From NCBI GenBank assembly GCA_030591305.1, contig JAUVBI010000058.1, forward strand, positions 1 through 14,323: 14,323 bases of DNA. The letters are read 5' to 3'. Position 1 is the first letter of the stretch. Each line of letters starts with the position of its first letter. The notes under the pieces were generated by a model. That model saw nothing but the letters and a program-made list of their open reading frames with translations. It had not been told where the DNA came from and did not search any database. Shown here in pieces: positions 1 to 7,874 of this stretch. A program made the position numbers and the translations under genes. The DNA comes from Pseudomonadota bacterium. Its GTDB lineage: Bacteria > Pseudomonadota > Gammaproteobacteria > Pseudomonadales > Halieaceae.

Positions 1-153
1 AGCCGCGCCGCTCGTAAGGTTTGTGGCAGCGTTAATCGGAACACCGCAGGTTCTCTGTCCCGGGTATCCAAAAATCGCAGCTGCTATAACTCTGCGATGA
101 GTGAGGCTATGAGCAAAATCTCCAACGTACAGATTGCAATCGCTGCCCGCTGA
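1..153 (+). CDS. UrcA family protein, C-terminal part (5' end outside window)
   Basis: Frame 1 is open from the window edge and gives 50 residues before a TGA at 151-153. The visible part begins SRAARKVCG and continues through a Cys-Tyr pair (NRSCYNSAM) to a short tail. The KVCG motif followed about 25 residues later by CY and then an amphipathic A/M/V-rich helix is the pattern I know from the C-terminus of UrcA-family proteins, small secreted proteins of about 100 residues with two conserved cysteines that probably form a disulphide. The signal peptide and start lie upstream of the window. The molecular role of the family is not known to me. A strong hairpin terminator follows 40 nt after the stop, which supports this as a real gene end. 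Recognition is from motif memory only. Confidence 0.7.
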   Translation, partial: SRAARKVCGSVNRNTAGSLSRVSKNRSCYNSAMSEAMSKISNVQIAIAAR

Positions 154-193
154 AAGCTTTTGCCCCTCCCCCTAACCCCTGGTGGGGGCCCTC

Positions 194-230
194 AAGGGAG
201 CTGTTCGCAAGAACAGCTCCCTTAATTTAT
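194..230 (+). terminator. Rho-independent terminator of the UrcA-like gene
   Basis: Positions 194-206 and 211-223 form a perfect 13-bp stem closed by a GCAA (GNRA) tetraloop, followed by AATTTATTT. The hairpin lies 40 nt after the stop of the UrcA-like gene and about 80 nt before the next start, so it ends the upstream transcript. A smaller CCCC/GGGG hairpin (176-179 with 185-188) sits just before it. Confidence 0.85.
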
Positions 231-303
231 TTGGGTCTTGCTCATTTGACCTGTATCCTGCCCGCTTGCCCTGGCGGCTACCCTACATTAAACAGGTAAT
301 CCA

Positions 304-2037
304 ATGATGAGAACAAGTAAATGGCTGGCCTTTGCTGTTGCCATAATTTGTACCACAGCGGTTCAGGCCAACTGGATCGAAAAAAGTGACATAAATGCAA
401 TGCTGGTGCTGGAAGAGAACGCCAAATTTAACCCGGAAGGCGTGGCCGACCTTGGCCTGGACAAGCTTGATGGCGAAATCACGGATCTCCAGTCGAATGT
501 GTATCAGCGCAGCCAGGACAGTGATCGGGCTCTGTTGCAGGAAATGCAAAAGCGTCTGGCCAAAGAACAGCATCCCAAGATTCGTCAGGACCTGGTAATA
601 CTCGTACAGGCGCTACAAGATAGCCTGATATCGGCCGAAGTAAACCACACGCACTTGCTGCCCTATTACAACCTGCATCGCACTTTGTATTCAGGTTTCA
701 ATTCACTGCTGGACCCCCGCAATGATGAGGCGCGCTACCCAAAAGCACTCGAACGGCTGCGCAAATATAATGGCAGCGCCAATGGCTATACACCGGTGAC
801 AGAGCTGGCCATTGCCCGTACCCAGGAGCGCTTTGATGTGCCGGGGCTGGTGGGACCCTTCGTCGGTGAATTGGAACAGGACATCGATAATGCCCCACGT
901 TTTGTTGCGGGTATGCGCGCTGTTTTCGAGCGCTCTGGTATCGACGGTTGGCAGGACGATCTGGAACTGCTGGAGCAGCAGCTGGCAGATTATAAAGCCT
1001 GGCTGACGAGGGTCATGTTGAAAAAATCCAGACCAGAGAATCAGCTGCCAGCAGCGGTCTATGCCGATAATCTGAAAAACTATGGCGTGCGCGCCACGCC
1101 GGAAGAGCTCATAAAGGAAGCGCAGTACAGCTACCAGTTTATTCGCAGCGAGATGAAAGCATTGGCCTGGCGTATTGCCGAGCAACGTGGCTGGGAAGAT
1201 AAGCGCCTGGTTCCTGTTATGCGAGCACTGAAGAAAGAACAAATTCCGCAGGACAAGATACTGGAGGTGTACCAGCAGCGCCTGGCGGCCATCGAGGAAA
1301 TTATCCGCCGCGAAGACCTGATAACACTGCCTGAACGCGATGCGGTGATACGCCTGGCCACTGAGGCGGAATCTGCAGCTATACCGGCTTCATTTATGAG
1401 CCCGCCGCAATTAATTAATAACACCGGGCAGTACGGTGAGTTTGTGCTGGTGCAGTCTAATCCCTCTCTGGAGGGAGATGCAGTGATGGACGACTGGAGT
1501 CATGAAGCCATCACCTGGGCTCTTACTGTACATGAGGCACGTCCCGGCCACGAACTGCAGTTTGCCAGCCTGGTGGAAAATGGCACTTCCCTGGCGCGGG
1601 CGATATTCGCGTTTAACAGTGCCAATGCGGAGGGTTGGGGTTTATATGCCGAGTCCATCATGCATGAATTTTTGCCACCCGAAGCCCAGTTGTTTAATTT
1701 ATTTACCCGTTTGATGCGTGCGGCGCGCATGTTTCTGGATCCTATGGTGAATACCGGGCAGATGACCCATGCCCAGGCCATAGATTTTTTGATGGAGCAG
1801 ACGGCCCTGTCGCGCCCTATGGCCAGCTCGGAAGCGGACCGTTATGCATTTAATGCACCGGGCCAGGCAACGTCTTACTACTTTGGGTATATGAATCTGA
1901 TGCGTCTGCGCACAGAGGTGGAAATAGCCCTGGGTGATAACTTCAAGCAGCGCGAGTTTCACGACTTCATTCTGGAACAGGGTTTGTTGCCCCCGGACTT
2001 ATTGCGTGAGGTGGTGCTGGAAAGGTTTGTGCCTTAA
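304..2037 (+). CDS. Secreted DUF885 family protein (putative zinc metallopeptidase)
   Basis: The product has 577 residues, about the usual length for DUF885 proteins. An N-terminal Sec signal peptide is visible: a positive start (MMRTSK), a hydrophobic core and a likely cleavage after VQA near residue 22, so the protein should be periplasmic. The family signature HEARPGHELQ begins at residue 410; its histidines 410 and 416 with Glu411 resemble an HExxxxH-type metal and catalytic site. A second family motif, AEGWGLY at 442-448, supplies a probable further metal-ligand glutamate (443). The C-terminal segment with ASSEADRY and APGQATSYYFGY also fits the family. DUF885 members are predicted peptidases; the substrate is not known. 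Two ATGs are adjacent at 304 and 307 and no strong ribosome-binding site is visible (weak AACAGGT upstream). The gene converges on the aminotransferase-like gene across a shared hairpin. Family assignment is firm, function is inferred. Confidence 0.9.
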   Translation: MMRTSKWLAFAVAIICTTAVQANWIEKSDINAMLVLEENAKFNPEGVADLGLDKLDGEITDLQSNVYQRSQDSDRALLQEMQKRLAKEQHPKIRQDLVILVQALQDSLISAEVNHTHLLPYYNLHRTLYSGFNSLLDPRNDEARYPKALERLRKYNGSANGYTPVTELAIARTQERFDVPGLVGPFVGELEQDIDNAPRFVAGMRAVFERSGIDGWQDDLELLEQQLADYKAWLTRVMLKKSRPENQLPAAVYADNLKNYGVRATPEELIKEAQYSYQFIRSEMKALAWRIAEQRGWEDKRLVPVMRALKKEQIPQDKILEVYQQRLAAIEEIIRREDLITLPERDAVIRLATEAESAAIPASFMSPPQLINNTGQYGEFVLVQSNPSLEGDAVMDDWSHEAITWALTVHEARPGHELQFASLVENGTSLARAIFAFNSANAEGWGLYAESIMHEFLPPEAQLFNLFTRLMRAARMFLDPMVNTGQMTHAQAIDFLMEQTALSRPMASSEADRYAFNAPGQATSYYFGYMNLMRLRTEVEIALGDNFKQREFHDFILEQGLLPPDLLREVVLERFVP

Positions 2038-2060
2038 AACGTAAGCTGTTTATGTGAGTG

Positions 2061-2092
2061 CTGGCCCGGGGCAATTCCTTCCCCCGGGCCAG
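2061..2092. terminator. Hairpin between convergent genes, possible bidirectional terminator
   Basis: Positions 2061-2071 pair perfectly with 2082-2092 (11-bp GC-rich stem CTGGCCCGGGG) around a 10-nt loop. The hairpin lies in the 58-nt gap between the stop of the DUF885 gene (+) and the stop of the aminotransferase-like gene (-). No clear U-tract follows on either strand, so intrinsic termination is less certain than for the hairpin at 194. Confidence 0.5.
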
Positions 2093-2095
2093 CCG

Positions 2096-3508
2096 TCAGG
2101 CCAACTTCATCAAGACTGTCTTCAGGGTGTTGTTAAACGTCTTAACATGGCCCGCCGTGTTAAAAATACTGGTTGATACACGCAGGGCGTAGGCCTTGTT
2201 GGTAGGGCCTCCGTTGCCCCCGGTATTATCAAAACCGATAGAGCGTATCTGTATATTCTTTTTCAGCAACTCGCTTACCACCCAGTCTGCCCTTTTTTTG
2301 TCGGTGAATAAGGCCTGTGGCCGCTCCCAGTTGAAGGGGAAAAATACACTCAAACCGGAGGACAGGGCGGGGTCGGTGTGGGGTGATACCACGGCGGAAG
2401 GTGCGCGATCGAGAATGTTCTGCTTGATGCTCGCTGACAGGGCCAAAATATGCCGTTCCACTTCCGGAGCCCCACCCAACTCCTGCTGAAATTGCATTGC
2501 CGCGATCATCGCGGCAAAGCCCGGTGTATTGCTACACCCTCTGACCTGCAGTGCCTCGGCCATTGGGAAGCTGTTGTTGCCCCCGGTATATTCACCCATT
2601 CTCTGGGAGAGGGTGGGATGAAATTCCGGGGGTCGAATTTCGGCGTTTCGCATATATAACACACCGGTGCTGGGCGGGCCGTTGAGCCACTTGTGACCGG
2701 GGGCGGCATAAAAGTCACTGTGCGTTATGTTATTGGCAGCGTTGTTCAGGTCGAGCATGCCCATAGCCTGGGCGCCGTCGACCACAAGGTAACGGACGCC
2801 CAGTTCTTTGGCTTTCTGGCGCAGTGCCAGCAGGGGCAGGCGCACACCGGTGGTGGGGTAGACGTGGGACACACACAGGGCTTTTGCGCCGCTCAAGGCG
2901 GAATTGTTGGGAAACAGGGAGTCTACTAATTGCTCCGAACTCATATGGCCCAGTGCAGTGGCCGATGGAAATGGCCGGGTTATTACCTGCAGGCCCATTT
3001 TTTCCTGCTGCACGGCCAATGGAGATTTGATCGCATTGTGTTCATGGTTGGTGATAATGATGCGGTCTCCGGGCTGAAAGTTCAGGCCCATCAGGGTCAT
3101 GCTCATGCCCATGGTCGTATTGTCCGTCAGGCAGATATTGTTTTGCCCAACGCCGAGAAACTTGCCCACGATCTCCCGATTTAATACTTGCCGCTTTCCG
3201 AAGATTGGATCGGTCTCATAGGAGCCGGTGGGGTCGCCGGCCCACTTTTGCAAGCCACGGCTGAAGTTGTCAATGACACAGTCAGGCATGGAGCCCTCGG
3301 TACCACTGTTGAGATAGACAAAGTCATGAGCAAGTTGAGAAAAGCCACATTGTCCCGAAGGGGCCGAGAGAGAGTGGGCATCTATTGATAGCGCCTGATT
3401 AGCGCTAAAGGTACTGGCGAGTGCCGCACCGGCAGCACCGGATTTTTTCAGGAAGTTGCGGCGTGTCGTTGTAGAATTCGAAGATGGATCTGGCCTTGGT
3501 GAGTTCAT
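2096..3508 (-). CDS. Tat-exported class V aminotransferase family PLP enzyme
   Basis: The product has 470 residues. Residues 15-22 (TRRNFLKK) followed by an Ala-rich hydrophobic stretch form a twin-arginine signal, so a folded, cofactor-loaded enzyme is probably exported to the periplasm. The rest is a class V aminotransferase fold (cysteine desulfurase / isopenicillin N epimerase-like): VDGAQAMG at 243-250 supplies the PLP-contacting Asp244 and Gln247, and GHKWLNGPPSTG at 271-282 holds the predicted Schiff-base lysine, Lys273. An early loop with NTTMGMSM (130-137) should bind the PLP phosphate. The actual reaction (epimerase, desulfurase, lyase or transaminase) cannot be told from sequence. 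The start has a strong purine-rich Shine-Dalgarno (GGGAGGGGAG) just upstream. The gene lies 77 nt downstream of a small secreted-protein gene on the same strand and may be co-transcribed with it or use its own extended -10 promoter. Confidence 0.88.
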   Translation of the reverse strand: MNSPRPDPSSNSTTTRRNFLKKSGAAGAALASTFSANQALSIDAHSLSAPSGQCGFSQLAHDFVYLNSGTEGSMPDCVIDNFSRGLQKWAGDPTGSYETDPIFGKRQVLNREIVGKFLGVGQNNICLTDNTTMGMSMTLMGLNFQPGDRIIITNHEHNAIKSPLAVQQEKMGLQVITRPFPSATALGHMSSEQLVDSLFPNNSALSGAKALCVSHVYPTTGVRLPLLALRQKAKELGVRYLVVDGAQAMGMLDLNNAANNITHSDFYAAPGHKWLNGPPSTGVLYMRNAEIRPPEFHPTLSQRMGEYTGGNNSFPMAEALQVRGCSNTPGFAAMIAAMQFQQELGGAPEVERHILALSASIKQNILDRAPSAVVSPHTDPALSSGLSVFFPFNWERPQALFTDKKRADWVVSELLKKNIQIRSIGFDNTGGNGGPTNKAYALRVSTSIFNTAGHVKTFNNTLKTVLMKLA

Positions 3509-3540
3509 GCTCCCCTCCCTCTTTCAGTTACCGGGAAGAG

Positions 3541-3549
3541 ATTCTACCA
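3541..3549 (-). promoter_or_regulatory. Possible extended -10 promoter for the aminotransferase-like gene
   Basis: Read on the minus strand the site is TGG-TAGAAT, an extended -10 (TGN plus a 5/6 match to TATAAT) about 33 nt upstream of the ATG at 3508. No good -35 hexamer is present at standard spacing. Short AT-rich motifs like this occur by chance, so the call is weak. Confidence 0.3.
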
Positions 3550-3585
3550 TCATATAAATAGCCAGACCCGTGTCTGCTTGAAAGG

Positions 3586-4023
3586 CTAGTTGAAAGTGAT
3601 TTCCCGCATCAGGGTATCACCCATCAAGGTGCGCAATTCGCCGCGCTTCTTCCCTTCTTTCTTTCCTTTATCTTCTGATCCCCACATTTTTTTGGTGTGA
3701 TCATCCCAGTACTCCTTGGGAGTATCCAGCATGGCAGCACCGGATTCCCACTCAACCAGTAACCAGAGGTCAGGCTCTCCATCGCGACCATTTACATTGC
3801 CGAACATCTGGTAGCTGACAACCTTGCCATCCTTGATCTGCAGATCCAGAGATTTTTTCCAGCCATTTTTCAGGTCGGTGATGTAGTCATTAAGGTGTCC
3901 CGGCTTGGTGTCAACGGCAGTGACCGTCCAGTAGGTACCCATATCGTAATCATCCTGTGCGATGACCCCAAATGGCAGCAATAACAAAACAACGAGTACT
4001 ATTTTCTTCATTTTTTTCACCAT
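3586..4023 (-). CDS. Small secreted protein of unknown function
   Basis: The product has 145 residues from the first ATG. The N-terminus has lysines followed by a very hydrophobic run (VLVVLLLLPFG) and a likely cleavage after VIAQ, so it should be periplasmic or secreted. The mature part alternates aromatic-rich strands (YWTVTAVDT, EPDLWLLVEWE) with helices, and has a highly charged Lys/Glu/Asp segment near residues 112-130. This pattern loosely resembles small dimeric alpha/beta-barrel proteins, but I do not recognise a named family. Start choice is open: the ATG at 4023 lies only a few nt from the predicted transcription start and has no Shine-Dalgarno, whereas the in-frame ATG at 4011 (MKKIVL) is preceded by GGTGA at 6-nt spacing and makes a more typical signal peptide. 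It lies between the SIMPL gene and the aminotransferase-like gene on the same strand. Confidence 0.75.
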   Translation of the reverse strand: MVKKMKKIVLVVLLLLPFGVIAQDDYDMGTYWTVTAVDTKPGHLNDYITDLKNGWKKSLDLQIKDGKVVSYQMFGNVNGRDGEPDLWLLVEWESGAAMLDTPKEYWDDHTKKMWGSEDKGKKEGKKRGELRTLMGDTLMREITFN

Positions 4024-4032
4024 TATTTATCA

Positions 4033-4061
4033 ATTATTATTTTAAAAGTGCTCACCGGCAA
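4033..4061 (-). promoter_or_regulatory. Predicted sigma70-type promoter for the small secreted protein gene
   Basis: On the minus strand TTGCCG (4061-4056; 4/6 match to TTGACA) is followed by a 17-nt spacer and AATAAT (4038-4033; 5/6 match to TATAAT). The expected transcription start is near 4026, within about 5 nt of the upstream ATG at 4023. It sits in a 167-nt gap after the SIMPL gene, consistent with independent transcription of the small gene. Confidence 0.45.
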
Positions 4062-4190
4062 TCTACTTTGGCGAACGCGTATTGAAACTATAGACCACCG
4101 TGGGGATTCTGCCTGTTTAATGAATTGAAGAGCACGCAGTGAAAGGGAGAATCATAGTACGCGTGTCTGAGTAGACGCGCTTATGCCTTG

Positions 4191-4937
4191 CTACTGATCG
4201 ATAGCAAACGAGACGTTTACATTGATCACGTAGGTATTCTCGCCAGTGGCCAGGGGCACGGAATTAGATGATCTGGCCATGGCCATTTCTGCCCTGGCCA
4301 TGGGCATGGGTTGTGAGGGGAAGCTCTGTTCTGAGATCTCCAAAATTTTGCCGATCTTAACACCGGCCGCACTGGCCAGCGTATTGGCCTTGGCGATGGC
4401 TTCGTGTATAGCTTTGGTTCGAGCCTGGCTGATCGCGTCAGACGGGTCGTCATTGGTGAACATGATATTGCCGCCCTCATTAACCCCAAGCTCAACCGAT
4501 TTATCGACAATGGCACCGACCTTGTCGATGTCACGTACGCGTACCGTCAAACTGTTGCGCACGATGTAACCCACTATGCGGCGCTGCTTCCGCTCTCCGG
4601 AGGGTTTGGCATGCGGGTAAACATACTTGGGCTGGATCGAAAAATTAGACGTCTGTAGGTCGCGCTCGGCAATGCCCTCTGCCCGAAGTGCTGCCAGTAC
4701 TTTCTTTATGGCGGCGGAATTGGCATCCAGTGCCAGGCGTGCGGTTTCCGCCTCGCGCGTTACAGTTAATGCCAGCACTGCCATATCTGGTGCGAGGTCT
4801 ACGCTGGCTTGTCCTGCGACGTGAATAGTTGGGTAGGGTTCAGTGTCACTGGAATTGGCAAGGGGGCTTGAGCAGAGCAGAGTCATTGTCAGAATAAGAA
4901 AAATTGCCTGCCTGAAGTTGCGTATAGTCGTCATCAT
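4191..4937 (-). CDS. SIMPL domain (DUF541) periplasmic protein, YggE-like
   Basis: The product has 248 residues. A signal peptide spans about residues 1-28 (core AIFLILTMTLLCSS, cleavage after PLA), so the protein is periplasmic. The mature part opens with IHVAGQASVDLAPDMAVL, the typical first strand of SIMPL/DUF541 domains, and continues with a helix ending RAEGIAERDLQTSNFSI, a strand pair around IVGYIVRNSLTV, and the later DAISQARTKAIHEAIAKA helix that is well conserved in YggE-like proteins. E. coli YggE is associated with reduced oxidative stress; the biochemical activity of the family is not settled. The C-terminal part has a Met/Ala-rich stretch (PMPMARAEMAMARSS) near 214-228. The ATG at 4937 has AGGAAA at 7-nt spacing, so I prefer it to the adjacent ATG at 4934. 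Confidence 0.88.
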   Translation of the reverse strand: MMTTIRNFRQAIFLILTMTLLCSSPLANSSDTEPYPTIHVAGQASVDLAPDMAVLALTVTREAETARLALDANSAAIKKVLAALRAEGIAERDLQTSNFSIQPKYVYPHAKPSGERKQRRIVGYIVRNSLTVRVRDIDKVGAIVDKSVELGVNEGGNIMFTNDDPSDAISQARTKAIHEAIAKANTLASAAGVKIGKILEISEQSFPSQPMPMARAEMAMARSSNSVPLATGENTYVINVNVSFAIDQ

Positions 4938-5030
4938 GTCGTCGTTTCCTGTGTTTATCTGAAAGCTGGTTCCGGTTAAGGTGCCCTGGAGTATCTTCTT
5001 CCTGCTATGCCTGCCATTTTTGAGTGGGTA

Positions 5031-5234
5031 TTAATCAATATCAAAGATATCCAGGTCATTGGCAAAAGTAACAGGCCCCTGATTATTCATATCACCGGAA
5101 AAACTGATGGCGCAGTGACCGATATCCACTCGCCAGGCAAGCGCGCCACTGTGGTCCACATGAAAGTGGCTGAATAGCACGGCCTGCAGGTGTTCAATTT
5201 TAGCACCGGTGCCGAGGATTATCGATTTCAACAT
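5031..5234 (-). pseudogene. Metallo-beta-lactamase-fold hydrolase remnant with internal and terminal deletions
   Basis: This 67-codon ORF begins with an ATG directly abutting the stop of the S8 protease gene. It holds two recognisable pieces of an MBL-fold hydrolase in wrong proximity. Residues 13-29 (IEHLQAVLFSHFHVDHS) contain the HxHxDH metal motif. Directly after it come residues 31-49, resembling the segment of intact relatives that follows the third metal histidine (ALAWRVDIG) and the SGDMNN aspartate strand. In intact enzymes roughly 60-100 residues, including that third ligand, separate these pieces, and a long N-terminus and C-terminus surround them; all are missing here. The reading frame is intact across the junction. 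I call it a deletion pseudogene: the product could not form the full binuclear metal site. The 93-nt gap downstream shows no further MBL sequence that I can read. Confidence 0.75.
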
Positions 5235-7874
5235 TTACCGCCTCTCATACAGTTTCTTAAGTTCCCGGCCTGGTGCAGAACGCTTTCTGGATAGTGTTGT
5301 GTTCACGGGCTTCACACTGTTGGCATTTACCGTGGGAATGGATATCAGGAATTCAATGGGAAAGTTGATATCTTCCATGTCTGTATCCAACTCAATAACA
5401 ATGGGTTGGTCAGCAGTCAGGTATGAGCCACAGGCCTCACCCGCGTCGCAGATAAAGAAGTCGTTGTCGGTATCGCTACCCGCGTGGACTTCATAGCTGC
5501 CCTGTGGAATATTTTGAAACTGGTAGGGGTAGAGTCCGCCCTGCCCGCTGATTTCAAGCTGGGCGACAATTTCACCGGAGTCGGGCCCGGTCAGCAGCAG
5601 GTACACCTGGCCCACATCGCCACCGGTATTTTCATCGATTACCGACATCAAAACATTCACGTTGATGGTATTGATGTTTGAGCTTACGGTAATTTCACCG
5701 CCGTATACGCCCGGGCCCAGCCCGTCGCGGTCTACTGCCACCTTATACAGGCCCAGGCCATCAGTATCGATGTCTGAGGGGGTGATGGAGAGCCAGGTTT
5801 CTGATGTGACAATTGTGTTCACAGCAAGGTCGCCACTGCCGCGATTCTGCAATGCCAGATCCAGGGAATTTGCCGAGCTGCTGAAATTGAGCTGGGAGCT
5901 GGAGCCGCCAATACGGGGGTTGTCAGCGGGCGGATTACCACTTGCCGTGAGCGCTGCTGAAACAGCGCGCTCAGCATTGATCAGTCCGTGACCATACTGG
6001 TCGTCCCGCCCGGCGACACCCAGGTCATCGGTGAGGTTGCCATTTTCCAGCAATATATCGATGTCCTCTGGGCTCAGATCGGTATTTACCGATTTCATCA
6101 GAGCAAGCACACCGGCCACATGGGGGCTGGCCATGGAGGTGCCGCTGAGAAAAGAATAAACAAAACCGTTGCTGGAGCCCCCGGTGCTGAGGACGCCGTC
6201 CGGGTAGCCATCGCCGTTGAGGTCAACCCCGTTATTACCCCCCGGGGCGGCGATATCAATCCCGGCACCAAAATTTGAGTAGGGCGCGATGTGTCGTTGT
6301 ATATCCACGGCACTCACGGAAATAACACCCTCGTAAGAAGAGGGGTAGTGGAAGTTTCGGCTGGCCTCATTGCCCGCCGCGGCCACCACGATAACTCCGG
6401 CGGCGTGCACGTCCCGGTACAGGGCCTGTTCCGATTGACTGAAACTACCACCGCCCAGGCTGAGGTTGATAATGTCTGCCGCTTGTTCGGGAACTGTGCC
6501 TGAGTCGTTGGGTAATCCTGCGGCATAGCGTACTGCCTGGTTTACGTCATAGCTGGTGCCCCCATTCACACCCAGTACCCGCAGGGGCATAACGCGGGCG
6601 TTCCAGGCCACCCCGGCAACACCGATTTCATTGTTGCTGGCCGCCGCGATGGTGCCACTCACATGAGTACCGTGAAAACTGCTGCCTCCGAGACTGCCAT
6701 CGTCACCGGTGTCCTCGGGGTTGGGGTCGATACCATTGCCATCGCCGGCATTGGCTGGATCGCGAATAAAGTCATAACCGGGAACTGTTTGTCCCGCCAG
6801 GTCGGGGTGGCCTCCCAGGATGCCGGTGTCGATAACGGCGACGATAACCTCAGCTACGCCGGTGGTCATGTCCCATGCGGCGGGTAAATTAATCAGCGGG
6901 TAGTGCCACTGGGTGGGGTAGGCTGCATCGTTGGGTACTGTCAGGGCGTGTACCGTGTAATTGGGTTCTGCGAAGATAATCGTGGGGTCCAGCCCCATGG
7001 TTTTGATAGTGATCAGTGTTTCCCAGCGGGCCAGTGCAGCGGTGTTGAGCAGCCCGACCTTTTTATCCCGGGCCCAGCCCAGGCGACTGTATTGCTGCTG
7101 TTGGCTGAGTGCGGCGCGCTTCATTGTCATCAGCTGTTGTCGGTTATCAGCACCGGCTCTGTGGGTCATTCCGTAGCGCTGCACCACATCTTCCTTTGCC
7201 GTGATGGTTTGTTGTTGCTCGTGATATTTTACTATTACTTGCCAGGGAATAATGTTGGCACTGGCTGTCGAGTGTCTGGCGGCAATTCCCTGGGATGCGG
7301 ACCCGATGGCGAGGATGTAATTGGTGGCGCCGGAAAATGCGAAGACGTTGACAATGTAGGTACCGTCCACAGATACCAATAGCGTCTCGATTTCACCTTC
7401 CTCAATGGAGAAATCAAGAATTTCCCCCCCGGTATTAAACAGATATAGATCGGCATCGGCTGTATCAAAATCGGCCACCAACAGGGTAATGGTTTGCCCT
7501 GCAAGCAACTCGATTCGATAGTAGTCATCGAGATCGCCATTGATCTGCGTAGCGCCCGGGTCACCGGCACCCGGTTCATTGACATGGCCTCCCAGGGTCA
7601 CGGGGTTGGGGATAATCTGGGCGGTTGCTACGGTGTTATTGGGGAAACTCGGGCTGGCGGGGTTGTTGCTGTCCCCATCGATGTGCATATTAGAGGAGAC
7701 GGTAATCGTTCCGCTCACCGTAAAACCAATGGGCGCCGGGGTTGGTGGTGGCGCGGGTGGTGCTGGTGCGGGCGGTGTTGGTTGGGATTCACGGCTACTC
7801 CCACTGCCACCTCCGCCGCAGGCGTTAAGTAACAGAGCAAGAGATAAAGCGATGGCGAATGAAACTTTTTTCAT
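5235..7874 (-). CDS. S8 family serine peptidase (subtilase), lipoprotein with N-terminal PPC-like domain
   Basis: I place the start at the ATG at 7874, giving 879 residues; the frame stays open upstream to 7979, but only the internal MKKVSFAIAL start gives a proper lipoprotein signal with lipobox LNAC (lipidated Cys19). A Gly/Ser and Pro/Ala-rich linker follows (about 20-50). Residues about 105-192 resemble a PPC beta-sandwich (GDLDDYYRIELLAGQ, LYLFN). A propeptide-like segment (about 207-312) precedes the catalytic domain (about 335-640): Asp349 in VIDTG, His401 in HGTHVSG, oxyanion Asn502 in AAGNE, nucleophile Ser580 in SGTSMASPH. All triad residues are present, so the enzyme should be active, outer-membrane anchored and facing the periplasm or outside. 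The C-terminus has a BACON-like beta domain (about 655-750), a carboxypeptidase-regulatory-like domain (about 755-850) and a basic tail. No clear Shine-Dalgarno precedes 7874. Confidence 0.9.
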   Translation of the reverse strand: MKKVSFAIALSLALLLNACGGGGSGSSRESQPTPPAPAPPAPPPTPAPIGFTVSGTITVSSNMHIDGDSNNPASPSFPNNTVATAQIIPNPVTLGGHVNEPGAGDPGATQINGDLDDYYRIELLAGQTITLLVADFDTADADLYLFNTGGEILDFSIEEGEIETLLVSVDGTYIVNVFAFSGATNYILAIGSASQGIAARHSTASANIIPWQVIVKYHEQQQTITAKEDVVQRYGMTHRAGADNRQQLMTMKRAALSQQQQYSRLGWARDKKVGLLNTAALARWETLITIKTMGLDPTIIFAEPNYTVHALTVPNDAAYPTQWHYPLINLPAAWDMTTGVAEVIVAVIDTGILGGHPDLAGQTVPGYDFIRDPANAGDGNGIDPNPEDTGDDGSLGGSSFHGTHVSGTIAAASNNEIGVAGVAWNARVMPLRVLGVNGGTSYDVNQAVRYAAGLPNDSGTVPEQAADIINLSLGGGSFSQSEQALYRDVHAAGVIVVAAAGNEASRNFHYPSSYEGVISVSAVDIQRHIAPYSNFGAGIDIAAPGGNNGVDLNGDGYPDGVLSTGGSSNGFVYSFLSGTSMASPHVAGVLALMKSVNTDLSPEDIDILLENGNLTDDLGVAGRDDQYGHGLINAERAVSAALTASGNPPADNPRIGGSSSQLNFSSSANSLDLALQNRGSGDLAVNTIVTSETWLSITPSDIDTDGLGLYKVAVDRDGLGPGVYGGEITVSSNINTINVNVLMSVIDENTGGDVGQVYLLLTGPDSGEIVAQLEISGQGGLYPYQFQNIPQGSYEVHAGSDTDNDFFICDAGEACGSYLTADQPIVIELDTDMEDINFPIEFLISIPTVNANSVKPVNTTLSRKRSAPGRELKKLYERR

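Noticed and set aside
703..1242. 179-codon open frame on the minus strand inside the DUF885 gene
   Set aside because: It is antisense to a gene with clear family motifs, has no recognisable domain, and its length is explained by codon bias of the opposite strand.
3563..3576. CAGAC/GTCTG 5-bp hairpin between the small secreted protein gene and the aminotransferase-like gene
   Set aside because: The stem is too short, and a 77-nt same-strand gap does not require a terminator.
4160..4179. Hairpin-like CGCG...CGCG element after the SIMPL stop
   Set aside because: The stem is interrupted by a 2-nt bulge and has no U-tract on the minus strand, so I did not call a terminator.
4270..4310. Repeated GGCCATG units including the palindrome TGGCCATGGCCA
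   Set aside because: They lie inside the SIMPL coding sequence and are explained by the Met/Ala/Arg-rich segment; no evidence for a regulatory repeat.
6903..7382. 159-codon plus-strand frame opposite the S8 protease
   Set aside because: Cys/Gly-rich translation without motifs, antisense to the propeptide and PPC-like region; a shadow frame.
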